Assembly: GCF_932526225.1 (NCBI RefSeq)
Contig: NC_064047.1
Coordinates: 4,401,501-4,465,500, forward strand
Reading direction: 5' to 3'
Length of the DNA stretch: 64,000 bases
From: Nematostella vectensis
Lineage: Eukaryota > Cnidaria > Anthozoa > Actiniaria > Edwardsiidae
Shown: in pieces, positions 12,201 through 19,423 of the stretch
Position numbering within the stretch: position 1 is the stretch's first letter
How the letters are laid out: each line of letters starts with the position of its first letter
Made by a program: the position numbers and the translations under genes
Notes under the pieces: generated by a model
The model's database searches: none
Seen by the model: only the letters and a program-made list of their open reading frames with translations
What the model was told of the DNA's origin: nothing

Positions 12201-13615
12201 AACAGTCAACTGTTATTAACATAGAATTTACAGCTGTTCTTGATGACGTCATCGATGACGTCGTGTCGAGGCACCATATCGTTGCATCCCCTTGACACCT
12301 ACATGACATCTGCCAAGTTAGACCGCCTTATGATTTTTCAATTATGAGATATGTGTATTGCCGTTTTTAGTGACGTCATCGATGACATCATGCCCAGTTG
12401 ACATATCGTTGCACCCCCCTTAACATCTACATGACATCTGCCAAGTTTGGTTGTCTAATGTTGTTTCTACGAGTCAAAATTATAAGTTATAACATTTATG
12501 GGCGATGTGTTCTTACATTTATGGTTGTTATTACATTTATGGGTGACTGTTATTACATTTATGGTTGTTATAACATTTATGGGCATGTGTTCTTACATTT
12601 ATGGGTGTTATAACATTTATGGGTGTTATTACATTTATGGGTGTTATTACATTTATGGGTGTTATTACATTTATGGGTGTTATTACATTTATGGTTGTTA
12701 TTACATTTATTGGTGTTATTACATTTATGGGTGTTATTACATTTATGGGTGATATTACATTTATGGTTGTTATTACATTTATGGGTGATATTACATTTAT
12801 GGGTGTTATTACATTTATGGTTTTTATTACATTTATGGGTGTTATTACATTTATGGGTGTTATTACATTTATGGGTGTTATTACATTTATGGGTCATATT
12901 ACATTTATGGGTGTTATTACATTTATGGTTGTTATTACATTTATGGGTGTTATTACATTTATGGGTGTTATAACATTTATGGGTGTTATTACATTTATGG
13001 TTGTTATTACATTTATGGGTGTTATTACATTTATGGGTGTTATAATATTTATGGGTGTTATTACATTTATGGGTGTTATAACATTTATGGGTGTTATTAC
13101 ATTTATGGGTGTTATTACATTTATGAATGTTATTACATTTATGGGTGATATTACATTTATTGTTGTTATTACATTTATGGTTGATATTACATTTATGGGT
13201 GTTATTACATTTATGGGTGATATTACATTTATGGGTGTTATTACATTTATGGGTGATACAGCCCCTAGGGCTGGAGGAGGGTCCTCATTTTACGAAGCCA
13301 TATAAACACCAAAGTATTTATTTGGGCCGCCTGTGATCTTACGAAAGAGAGAGAAGGCTACAACCCCCACCCACCACCCCCCTCTACCCCCGGTAACACC
13401 ACAATCTTCTATATACACTATTGCTCATTTCTTTTGACTAATACTTTGTCTGTTTCTCAGTTGGACAACCAATCAATGTACTTATGACAGCTCAACCATC
13501 AAAGCAGGAAATAGACAGCTTGCACGCGTTATACTTAAATAAGCTTCGAGAACTGTTTAATAGTCACAAGGGCAAGTATAACGTTCCCAAGGAAACCGAG
13601 CTAATATATCTATAG
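2399..13615 (+). CDS. DGAT2: DGAT2/MOGAT-family acyltransferase, 5 exons
   Basis: Membrane acyltransferase of the DGAT2/MOGAT/wax-synthase family, which uses acyl-CoA to acylate mono- or diacylglycerol at the ER. Exons read 2399-2649, 3099-3286, 5057-5276, 6359-6558 and 13461-13615. All junctions are GT-AG and phases match, giving 337 codons plus TAG, a usual family length. Residues about 22-60 form a hydrophobic hairpin. HPHG, the family's catalytic signature, is at 111-114. VVGGAAE in exon 3 and the SPLVPVVAYGQND block in exon 4 are family motifs. The C-terminus has the LHALYLNKLRELFNSHK block typical of DGAT2 tails. I chose Met2399 because the frame has no upstream ATG before this family-like start; a longer N-terminus would need another exon. 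Intron 4 carries a 6.1-kb transposon yet the reading frame is intact. The choice between DGAT2, MOGAT and wax synthase activity cannot be made by eye. Confidence 0.9.
3353..3460. repeat. 33-bp tandem repeat in acyltransferase intron 2
   Basis: Three to four copies of a unit containing GGTATACATTTCAGGCCTCT and GTCCTGAACA lie shortly after the exon 2 donor. A related phrase (GTCCTAAACAGGGT) recurs at 4563-4680 in the same intron. Confidence 0.7.
5301..5554. mobile_element. MITE with TTAA-ended terminal inverted repeats (copy 1)
   Basis: The left end is TTAAAGCCGCATTGTCACCA and the right end is its reverse complement, ending GGCTTTAA. The inverted ends extend to about 30 bp through the GTTTACTTCCGG motif. 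No coding capacity. The TTAA ends suggest mobilisation by a TTAA-targeting transposase (piggyBac- or Kolobok-like); that is inference. Confidence 0.8.
5755..5963. mobile_element. Same TTAA MITE family, degraded (copy 2)
   Basis: The left end TTAAAGCTGCATTGTCACCA matches copy 1. The right end is degraded to a CTTTTGACAATGCGGCTTTT form. It lies 200 bp from copy 1 in the same intron. Confidence 0.7.
6085..6300. repeat. GAT-rich microsatellite
   Basis: Imperfect then pure (GAT)n immediately upstream of acyltransferase exon 4. The methionine-rich ORF here is a repeat artefact. Confidence 0.9.
7173..7177 (+). repeat. Target-site duplication GCCCC, left copy
   Basis: GCCCC sits directly against the left terminus TGTATCACCC. 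The identical pentamer follows the right terminus at 13261-13265. Confidence 0.8.
7178..7770 (+). repeat. Left terminal array of 18-bp units, about 33 copies
   Basis: Unit ATAAATGTAATAACACCC. A variant (TGTTACAACAACC type) recurs at about 7211, 7337, 7481, 7589 and 7733, always at multiples of 18 bp (7, 8, 6 and 8 units), so the array grew by block duplication. Confidence 0.9.
8030..10831 (-). CDS. Putative transposase, 933 aa
   Basis: This is the only long non-repetitive ORF of the transposon. Residues 1-160 are very rich in Lys, Arg and Glu (coiled-coil or DNA-binding-like). The middle has several Cys/His clusters that could bind zinc. The C-terminal half holds blocks suggestive of an RNase H-like DDE core: HDYSEGYACRQQDE, then LLHEFTDGCAAQYKSRH, then FFETSHAKGEQDAAGSHVK, where the Asp of HDY, the Asp of FTDG and the Glu of FETSHAKG would be the acidic triad. 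A CYCVSCIVKDEDSC cluster follows near the C-terminus. The triad assignment is inference from motif spacing. From memory, comparable FTDG...HAKG proteins occur as repeated unannotated genes in cnidarian genomes, but I cannot name the superfamily. The frame has no interruption, so the gene may be functional. It could instead be a captured host gene. Confidence 0.7.
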   Translation of the reverse strand: MNIHMENPVSRKQAAALKKKEIKRAKDKDYYEKNRNKKIAQVIERRKARREETKGKSRTRTEIKKAASKKRRKEQRATAREELERKRQIAREKTRERVRRYRQKNKEEQGQEKKILQNTGERFKNRTSKKRVTDKVKDKLPQTPEKKAEVLETLINSPRTRKILSRQGVVKTPEEEKESNTLKALASDISEGLKHVKRSGSNEKRAAYKALKSLAFGDNIKKSRAKKSLGKLVGLNEKSISKAIKTREEILKGEGESWLYVKRKTRRDALPEEDVEKIYCFWASSASRPTGDKSDFVKNRVGKKQYLTHPKHVLETSQTEAFQEFAKLHPEVKVAQRKFEMLKPYFVKQARERDRKSCLCRKHVETKILFDACMKFRKGVVKTTGNESEESPIFKTLTEAADATLCSKEDGIEHHKIECLERDCNRCSVEKIKLLPEESSNEGSVCWSRYEYLPTGKFLANGQEKKKIALVPKETPPSEMFTYFKKLLEAYPLHSFMAKWQREQLDNLLEHLPLGHVVCIHDYSEGYACRQQDEIQSEFFDVTKASLHVTILHRHAVESKDGITSTEAEPHLIKEHLFVVSDDPTQDHDSVHKAQELIHDYLVNDVGYSIELLHEFTDGCAAQYKSRHCIGDLSCSLADFGYPIQRSFFETSHAKGEQDAAGSHVKQKTSQAVLRRKAKINSAKDMYAYLVANFTEPAATSYAARRTATQLTRRVFFYVPAKGEGAVSRNRDGRKFKEAKGIRKWHCVKTLPQQEKVLVRHRTCYCVSCIVKDEDSCTNKAWLDEWKEVTIPRDGSVAITRQATEQPALEHDTASHMADLAACGSTVAIEAEGDRMYDFYLLKVTSAGVEELEHDYTDDYHNTALRGESVLKGHFYLRDNIHDMTFTLNEKRIAVVYAATVRHICGDLPTKKRGKKLIYKLPLKENEAILAIL
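10832..11935. other. Transposon interior upstream of the ORF, non-coding
   Basis: This lies upstream of the ORF's start codon and probably contains its promoter and 5' UTR. I see no exon or strong structure, only AT-rich sequence. Confidence 0.4.
11936..12205 (+). repeat. Internal array of the 18-bp unit, about 15 copies
   Basis: Same unit and same orientation as the left terminal array, including the TGTTACAACAACC variant. It is separated from the oppositely oriented right array by a 285-bp spacer, so array, spacer and inverted array could fold as a large hairpin. Confidence 0.9.
12238..12465 (+). repeat. Direct duplication with TGACGTCATCGATGACRTC palindromes
   Basis: Two diverged copies lie between the opposed arrays. 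Each starts with TGACGTCATCGATGAC and continues through ACCATATCGTTGCA-like sequence to ACATGACATCTGCCAAGTT. TGACGTCA is the CRE/ATF palindrome. Whether it acts as a promoter, a transposase-binding site or neither is unknown. Confidence 0.6.
12491..13260 (-). repeat. Right terminal array, inverted 18-bp units, about 43 copies
   Basis: Unit GGGTGTTATTACATTTAT, the reverse complement of the left array. It ends GGGTGATACA at the target duplication. Confidence 0.9.
13261..13265 (+). repeat. Target-site duplication GCCCC, right copy
   Basis: Directly abuts the right transposon terminus and is identical to 7173-7177. Confidence 0.8.
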
Positions 13616-15728
13616 AAATCTCAGGCAGGTCTGTTATTAGACAACTACGATGTTACACGCGCTTTCGTGGTATATTACAGGCCGTACTCCGCAAAACTGC
13701 TGAAAGGCATTTTTCGCAATATTTGAACAACCAACCGTGTGATTCTAGAATTTATTTTAGTTATCAATAACATAGTAAGTTTCTTGCATTTTTTTGGCTT
13801 TGCCTATCAAAAATATCAAGGCGGCGGCCCGGTTACGATAACAGAGTTACAGTATCAGCCAATGAAATCAGTGTCTCAGAACCTGAAAACACTTACACTC
13901 TTTTTTTGTTTTTTGAAAGAACGTCTAATTTTCAGTTGAGGCTGGGCCGTTCTTATCTCTGAGTCATTAAGGATGTTCTTAAATTTTTAGTGTATATAAG
14001 AATATAATACCCAATGAATTATTTGTAAGAGAATGGCAAAAATGATCAATAGCAATAAAAAGGTTGATACTTTGACCACAATTTGATTTGGCATTTTAGA
14101 ACGCACCAGGACTGAAAAAGAGAAAAACAAAATCTGCTATCTGAGCCTCGGCATGTTCTTAGTCTTTTTTTTTTTTTTTTTAATTTTATACTATCTCAGG
14201 CTGGAAGTTCTTTTAAAAAAAAAGGTTCTTATAAAAAAGGGTATTCCATAAAGGTCTGTCAGTGAAAATTGTAAATGGTAAATGGCGGTTAAGACCGAAA
14301 GTGCTCATGGGTACCAATAATTCGTAAAGATTAAGGCGTTTAGCGACAATGTCAGAGCAATACATCGATACTTATAATCATGGATAATTGTATGATTTAT
14401 CCATATTCTCCGGCATTTGGTAAAAATTTAATGAGACCCATGTGTTGTGACCAAAGAAGAGAGACGGATTTCCCTCAACGCTTTTATTTACGACTGCGTC
14501 CCCAAGAAAACTCTACGCCGAATTCGCCGAAAACTTACCCCTCAACGGGCGCTTTCAAAGGTCGCTACCGCAAAAGAGCGGTAACAAATTGTCACGAGTG
14601 GTATTCTGTTAATTTCTTCCTGGAAATTGGTGCGATCTCAATGTAATTAATGTGGATGAAAGATCTTACTAAGACCCTTCATCTGTATGAGTTTGGTTTG
14701 ATTCAGATCAATTGCTATCGAATTAAAGCCAATTGTCACGAGTGGTATTCTGTTAATTTCTTCCTGGAAACTGGTGCGATCTCAATGTAATTAATGTGGA
14801 TGACAGATGAGTGGTATTCTGTTAATTTCTTCCTGGAAATTAGTTTTCAAGACGCTTGTGTTCTTCACGAGTGGTTGTCACGAGTGGTTTTTACAAGTGT
14901 TCGTCACCAGTGGTTTTGTCACGAGTGGTTGTCACGAGTGGTTGTTACGAGTGGTTGTCACGAGTAGTTGTCACCAGTGGCTGTCACGAGTGGTTGTCAC
15001 CAGTGGTTTTGTCACCAGTGGTTGTCACGAGTGGTTGTCACGAGTGTTTGTCACGAGTGGTTGACACCAGTGGTAAAAAAACGTTTTGACCCCTGCTCAA
15101 AAGAGCTCTTCTGCGGTAGTGACCTTTGGGAGCGGCCGCAAAGTACGCTGGATCCTCGAGCATGACCTCTCATGTGTGACTCGCATAAACTAAATGTCAA
15201 TCAAACGTCTGACGTAACAACGTTACGCGAAGCGCAGCATAATTACCTCTGCTAGTACACACCATGGCTCCTTACATTCAGAACTGTCTATCGCCATTTG
15301 CCATTTGCGCTGACAACCTTTTTGAAATAGTTGTATAATGGTATGATATAAGGGTGAAGGGCTACGGTAAAACTGGCAAAATGACAGTAATTTCTAAAAA
15401 TAGGCGAAAACTGACCGCTTGGCTAGCCAGGTCAATCAGCTTACTGTCAAACACAGCGGTGTCGTTTTAAAATGTCGTTTTAAAATAACGTTACGCACTC
15501 AAAATTCGTTAAAAAATGTTTAGAGTTATAGGATTAAAAAACCCACAGGTCGATAGCTAACACAAAAGAAAGGAATACATCGAGATATAAGAACAAAAAT
15601 GGATCCGTCAGTGCCGTTAAAACCGGTAAAGAACAGGTTTTCTAGTTACTGAAGCGTATCCTAATCATATCAAATTCGCATATTGCGTAAATAATCTATT
15701 TAATTTGTGGTTTGTCAGAGGGGACAAT
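13616..15728. other. Intergenic, repeats only
   Basis: No exon seen. The region holds a T-run near 14170, partial duplications of a block containing TATTCTGTTAATTTCTTCCT (about 14595, 14745 and 14815) and the short array at 14865-15080. Sequences at about 14262-14310 and 15280-15335 are roughly inverted relatives (AAATGGTAAATGGCGG versus CGCCATTTGCCATTTG), so this may be one larger inverted-repeat element. Confidence 0.4.
14865..15080. repeat. Short tandem array of GTCACGAGTGGTT units
   Basis: About 15 copies of a 12-14-bp unit (GTCACGAGTGGTT or GTCACCAGTGGTT). The ORFs across it are repeat artefacts. Confidence 0.85.
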
Positions 15729-17640
15729 ATGAAAGTCTTTCTTGCCAACAAACAGCCCAAAGTCGCGATCGGAAAGACCCAATTCCGTGGAAAGATCCTG
15801 ACTTCACTTGAGGATAACGTGGGGTTTATGTTTGCGGAGGTTAATCTCGAGAATGGCTTTACAGGAACACTTATCCAACCGTACGATGAACACAACCACT
15901 TGTATTACTTTGTACAAGGTATGAAGGGGAAATTGAAGTTTTGAATTTTAGTAGTACGGATACAGGCCTGTGGCCTGTACCCAGGGGGGGGAAAAGGAAC
16001 AGGCGAACGTAGCCCCCAAACAACGGCCGCAGGTCCACTTTCGGTTCTCAATAGACGTGCTATTTGTAGACAAAACTATAAAGCATAAGCTAGATCAGTC
16101 TGGTTTGTAGTCAAGTCCGACAATAAACATCCCGTGGAGATACAGCAAAGGCATAAAAAAATCTTTTTTTGTTTTTTCACCTCCCCTCCCAGAAAAATTA
16201 GGTCCACTTTTTCGGATTTCGCACCTCTTAAGAAAAATCCTGGGTACGGGCCTGGGATATTGCTTGAGCCCCCTCGAATAATTAGAAGCTTATTTGTTGA
16301 GGTTCTGGGAAGACTGTTATACATTGTATGTTGTTAAAAGGCATTTTTTTATTACAAGATAAATGGATTTTAAAATAAGCGCTTCCCTCGTATAAGGTAC
16401 AAACGAGAACGCGAAAGAACAGAGACGCGACACATATAAGTTAACTGATAAACACAGGAAGAAAAAGGCTCTTCTAGCAGGGAAGGCATTCCCGAGCCTA
16501 GCTGGAGTTGAGCATAGAGGATTTTAGACAAGTTTCGCCGCGCTAGAAAAGGGGGTGTTTTTATATTCAGTGACCACCCCATATATTATCAGCTATATCG
16601 ATATTTCAGGGAAATGTGAGGTGGCAATTGAAAATAAAGAAATATTCGTCGCGACCGCTGACTCAGTGCTTGCCTTGTCATGGGAAACTCAAGCTTCGAT
16701 CAAAGTCTTGGAGCATGCGCGGATCGTCATTGTCTCTGTCCCTCGGGATCCTGCTATGAATCCCGCGAGTGCAGTGTTTCGCACTATGAAGAGCCTGCAA
16801 GACATGGACCGCTGGGTGGACTATGGCAAGGGTATCAGTCGGCGATTTTTCACGAGAAAAGACGGGTTTAACATCACGGTTACTAATACTACGATTGCCC
16901 CCAACGAGAAGGCACCAATGCAGGTAACGGGAACGAGAGTGCGTGGTTCGGTTTTTACTTCAGGGAGTAAAAATTCTGGGGTTAGGGGTATGTCTTTGTT
17001 CTTGTTCGTATCATCGGCCCGAATGCTTTCCGAGGGTTTGTTCATCCTTCGTCGGCACTTCGTGCCGACACTACGCGTATCCAATATCTTTATGGGCCGG
17101 ACGAACAAAGACCGTGTTGACAAACATAATCCACTTCATAATCCGAGCCCCACACCCCCAACAGCGCAACTGATTATATCTCCCCTTACAAAACAATCAC
17201 ACATGACGCGTTGCATAACAAAGTGGAAAGTGTTTATTTTCGTAACAATCTCAATCGCGCGGTAAATGAAACACATTTTGCCGTGCTCCCTTGCTTGCAC
17301 CAAAGGTGGCTTATTCTTTCAAACTTAAAGCTGGAATATACTCTAGATTTTCTAGATGCGTTTTGACTCTCTTGATCTGGTTGTACAGTACCGGCACCAC
17401 TACGAGGCTAACTTCATGGTTAGAGGGAGTGGCAGCTACACGTGGAATGATGGCGCTAGTACCCAGGCCTTCAACGAGACAGACCCAGACACGCGCGACG
17501 GGGTCATGTACTTACTGGATGATCACGACGCGCATGTCTTAACTGGGGGACCCGCTGGTGCAGAGATTGTACTCGCGTTCTTCCCCGCGCTGGAAGGTGA
17601 CGAAGTTCACGACTTTAGCGGTGGTTTCTCCTCCTACTAG
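15729..17640 (+). CDS. Double-cupin protein with an ectoine synthase (EctC)-like C-terminal domain, 3 exons
   Basis: Exons 15729-15918, 16610-16923 and 17356-17640 join in phase at GT-AG sites to give 262 codons plus TAG. Residues 1-130 form a cupin whose HNHLYYFVQG motif resembles the EctC metal motif but lacks its Glu. Residues about 135-262 match ectoine synthase closely. The motif YRHHYE has Tyr180, His183 and Glu185. MYLLDDHDAH has Tyr220, Leu222, Asp226 and His228. FFPALEGDEVHD has Phe243, Pro245, Gly249, Glu251 and His253. As I recall published EctC structures, these correspond to the iron ligands (Glu57, Tyr85, His93) and most substrate-contacting residues. EctC cyclises N-gamma-acetyl-diaminobutyrate to ectoine, an osmolyte; bacterial EctC is about 130 aa with a single domain. 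No EctA or EctB neighbour is present. The substrate here is inferred. The last exon starts at ATG after TTTTCTAG, so it is a splice product, not a separate gene. An upstream 5' UTR exon is possible (acceptor at 15718). Confidence 0.85.
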
Positions 17641-19423
17641 AACGATTTTTTTGTGTGCCCCCGAGCGCACACATAAAATAGGCTCGATTTCAAACTCGTT
17701 TCTGTGAGGCCGCTGGAAAATAGAACCTATCCGTCCACAAAGAGAAGGAAGGAAAAAGTGTAGAAAATTCAAAGGTTCTTGAGGATGAAAGAATTTTTTT
17801 CAGAGAAAAAAAACAGTTTTACTTAAACTGATGTTGCACTGTCAATTGTCATTAAGAGACATGTTGTTTATGGACTCTTTGATCCAACAAGATTGACATG
17901 ATATGGTAAGAGGGGTTTCAGCCTGGTCTACCAATACTGCATTTTGAATAATTATAAAATAAACGCAACTTGTGTAATCGTGTAAACTTGTACTACACAC
18001 TAAAGAGAATAAAGGGAAGCTTGTATATTTGTTTTGAAGCCTAGTCTCAGGTATTCATATTGGGTTTCCTGTGCTCATAGATTAACTGTGCACAACTGTA
18101 GGTCCTGGGACGACAACAGAAAAACCGTTCAGGATACATGGCACTAAACTGTTCATTTTACTCATTTATGATAAAAAAACAACCTCAGAACAATAGTGAT
18201 TTTCATTAACCCGTGAACTACACTTTAACATTTTTACACTTTGTGATCTGATTCTATTGTTCTCATTTGTGTTTAACTGACTATTACCCTTTTACTATCA
18301 CACTTTGGTTTACAGGTTAATGAAAACCACTCTAAGTGTGTTTTGGCCTCAATGACACTATGTAAATTTACATGTCCACGTTTTACATCATTATTTGCGA
18401 GATATGGATGTATTACCCCTTTTTATTCCAGATCTCAATAGGTGAAATAAAAATAAAAATATTTTACGTGAGCCTTGGTTATCCCTCAAAATCAGTGCCA
18501 CAGGTACAGCACGGCCAGGAGGGTGTGTTAGGCTAAACTCTGATAAACCAGACCAAACTATTTTCAGGTTGTCTGAAATCATGAAATATTTTGATTAGTC
18601 CAGTAGGTCTCAGGTATCTTGGGGGGACTGCCAGTGCGCTTAGATTTCAAATATATTTTAACTTGACCTGGTTTTCTAGGTTAGCTGGAAAGCGTTTCAA
18701 AAATCAAGGAATGCTCTAGTCAAATTAGAGGGAATATTAAATTTATCAAAATTTAGCCTAATATCTCTGTCCCCCCTGTCCTGGAAACAGCTAGAGTATC
18801 AGGGGCGTAGCCAGGCGGTGGCCTAGGGGTCCCACCCCCCCCCCCCTTCTAACAGCCAAACATACAGTAAATGTATGAGACATTATTTAAAACACAGGAG
18901 AAAATGCCTTGAAAGGGCCTTTTGGCCCCCCTCCTGTTAAAAATCCTGGCTACGCCGCTGAGTTGACCTAGTACAGCAGCTTAGCCAGGATTAGGTGTAA
19001 AGCCAACAGTCAGGGCTATAGCCAGGAGAGTTGGAATGGTCATGTGAATCACCCCACTGAAGTCAGAGATCAAATAAAAAAATAGTTTGCCACTAGCAAG
19101 AGACAAATTAGAAGACAAATTAGTCGTAAAATAAATCAAAATTCTTGCTAGGGCCCAATACAGTCTACCCACAAATATTCACTCAGTGTTTCCAAAAATC
19201 CCTTCTCTTAAAACATAAAAAACCTGAAAAAAAGCAAACAAATATTCTGAAGGTTTCTACAATACATTGGGATGACTGTATACAGATAATAAAGACATGA
19301 TAATAATATATGTAACAAAATGTTCCTCAAAATTGCAAGATTTTTACACTAAATTTTGTTGTCAGGACATCAAAAAAAATGGGTCTTGTCTGGGAAATAT
19401 GTGAAGTCAATCAAATCTGGCAG
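17641..19423. other. 3' flank and intergenic region
   Basis: Contains AATAAA-type signals near 17957 and 18008 that could end the cupin transcript, and a MITE at 18800-18961. I see no exon. The right part is probably 3' UTR of the - strand ZDHHC gene. Confidence 0.4.
18800..18961. mobile_element. MITE with GGCGTAGCCAGG inverted ends
   Basis: The left end CAGGGGCGTAGCCAGG pairs with the right end CCTGGCTACGCCGCTG. It is 162 bp, contains a C-run and has no ORF. Confidence 0.75.

Larger units (their letters stand above)
7178..13260 (-). mobile_element. DNA transposon, about 6.1 kb, with minisatellite-built inverted repeats
   Basis: The element starts TGTATCACCCATAAATG and ends with the exact reverse complement CATTTATGGGTGATACA, flanked on both sides by GCCCC. 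Its left terminal block (7178-7770) and right terminal block (12491-13260) are arrays of one 18-bp unit, ATAAATGTAATAACACCC, in opposite orientation. They form inverted repeats hundreds of bases long. A third array (11936-12205) lies internally in the left orientation. A single large ORF (10831 to 8030) is uninterrupted. The element sits in intron 4 of the DGAT2-like gene, antisense to it. The perfect target duplication and intact ORF suggest a young insertion. I cannot assign the superfamily: a 5-bp target duplication with TGT...ACA ends fits few well-known groups. Confidence 0.8.

Noticed and set aside
17356..17640. Stand-alone 94-aa ectoine synthase-like gene
   Set aside because: The ATG directly follows TTTTCTAG and is in phase with the upstream exon that supplies the N-terminal part of the same EctC domain.
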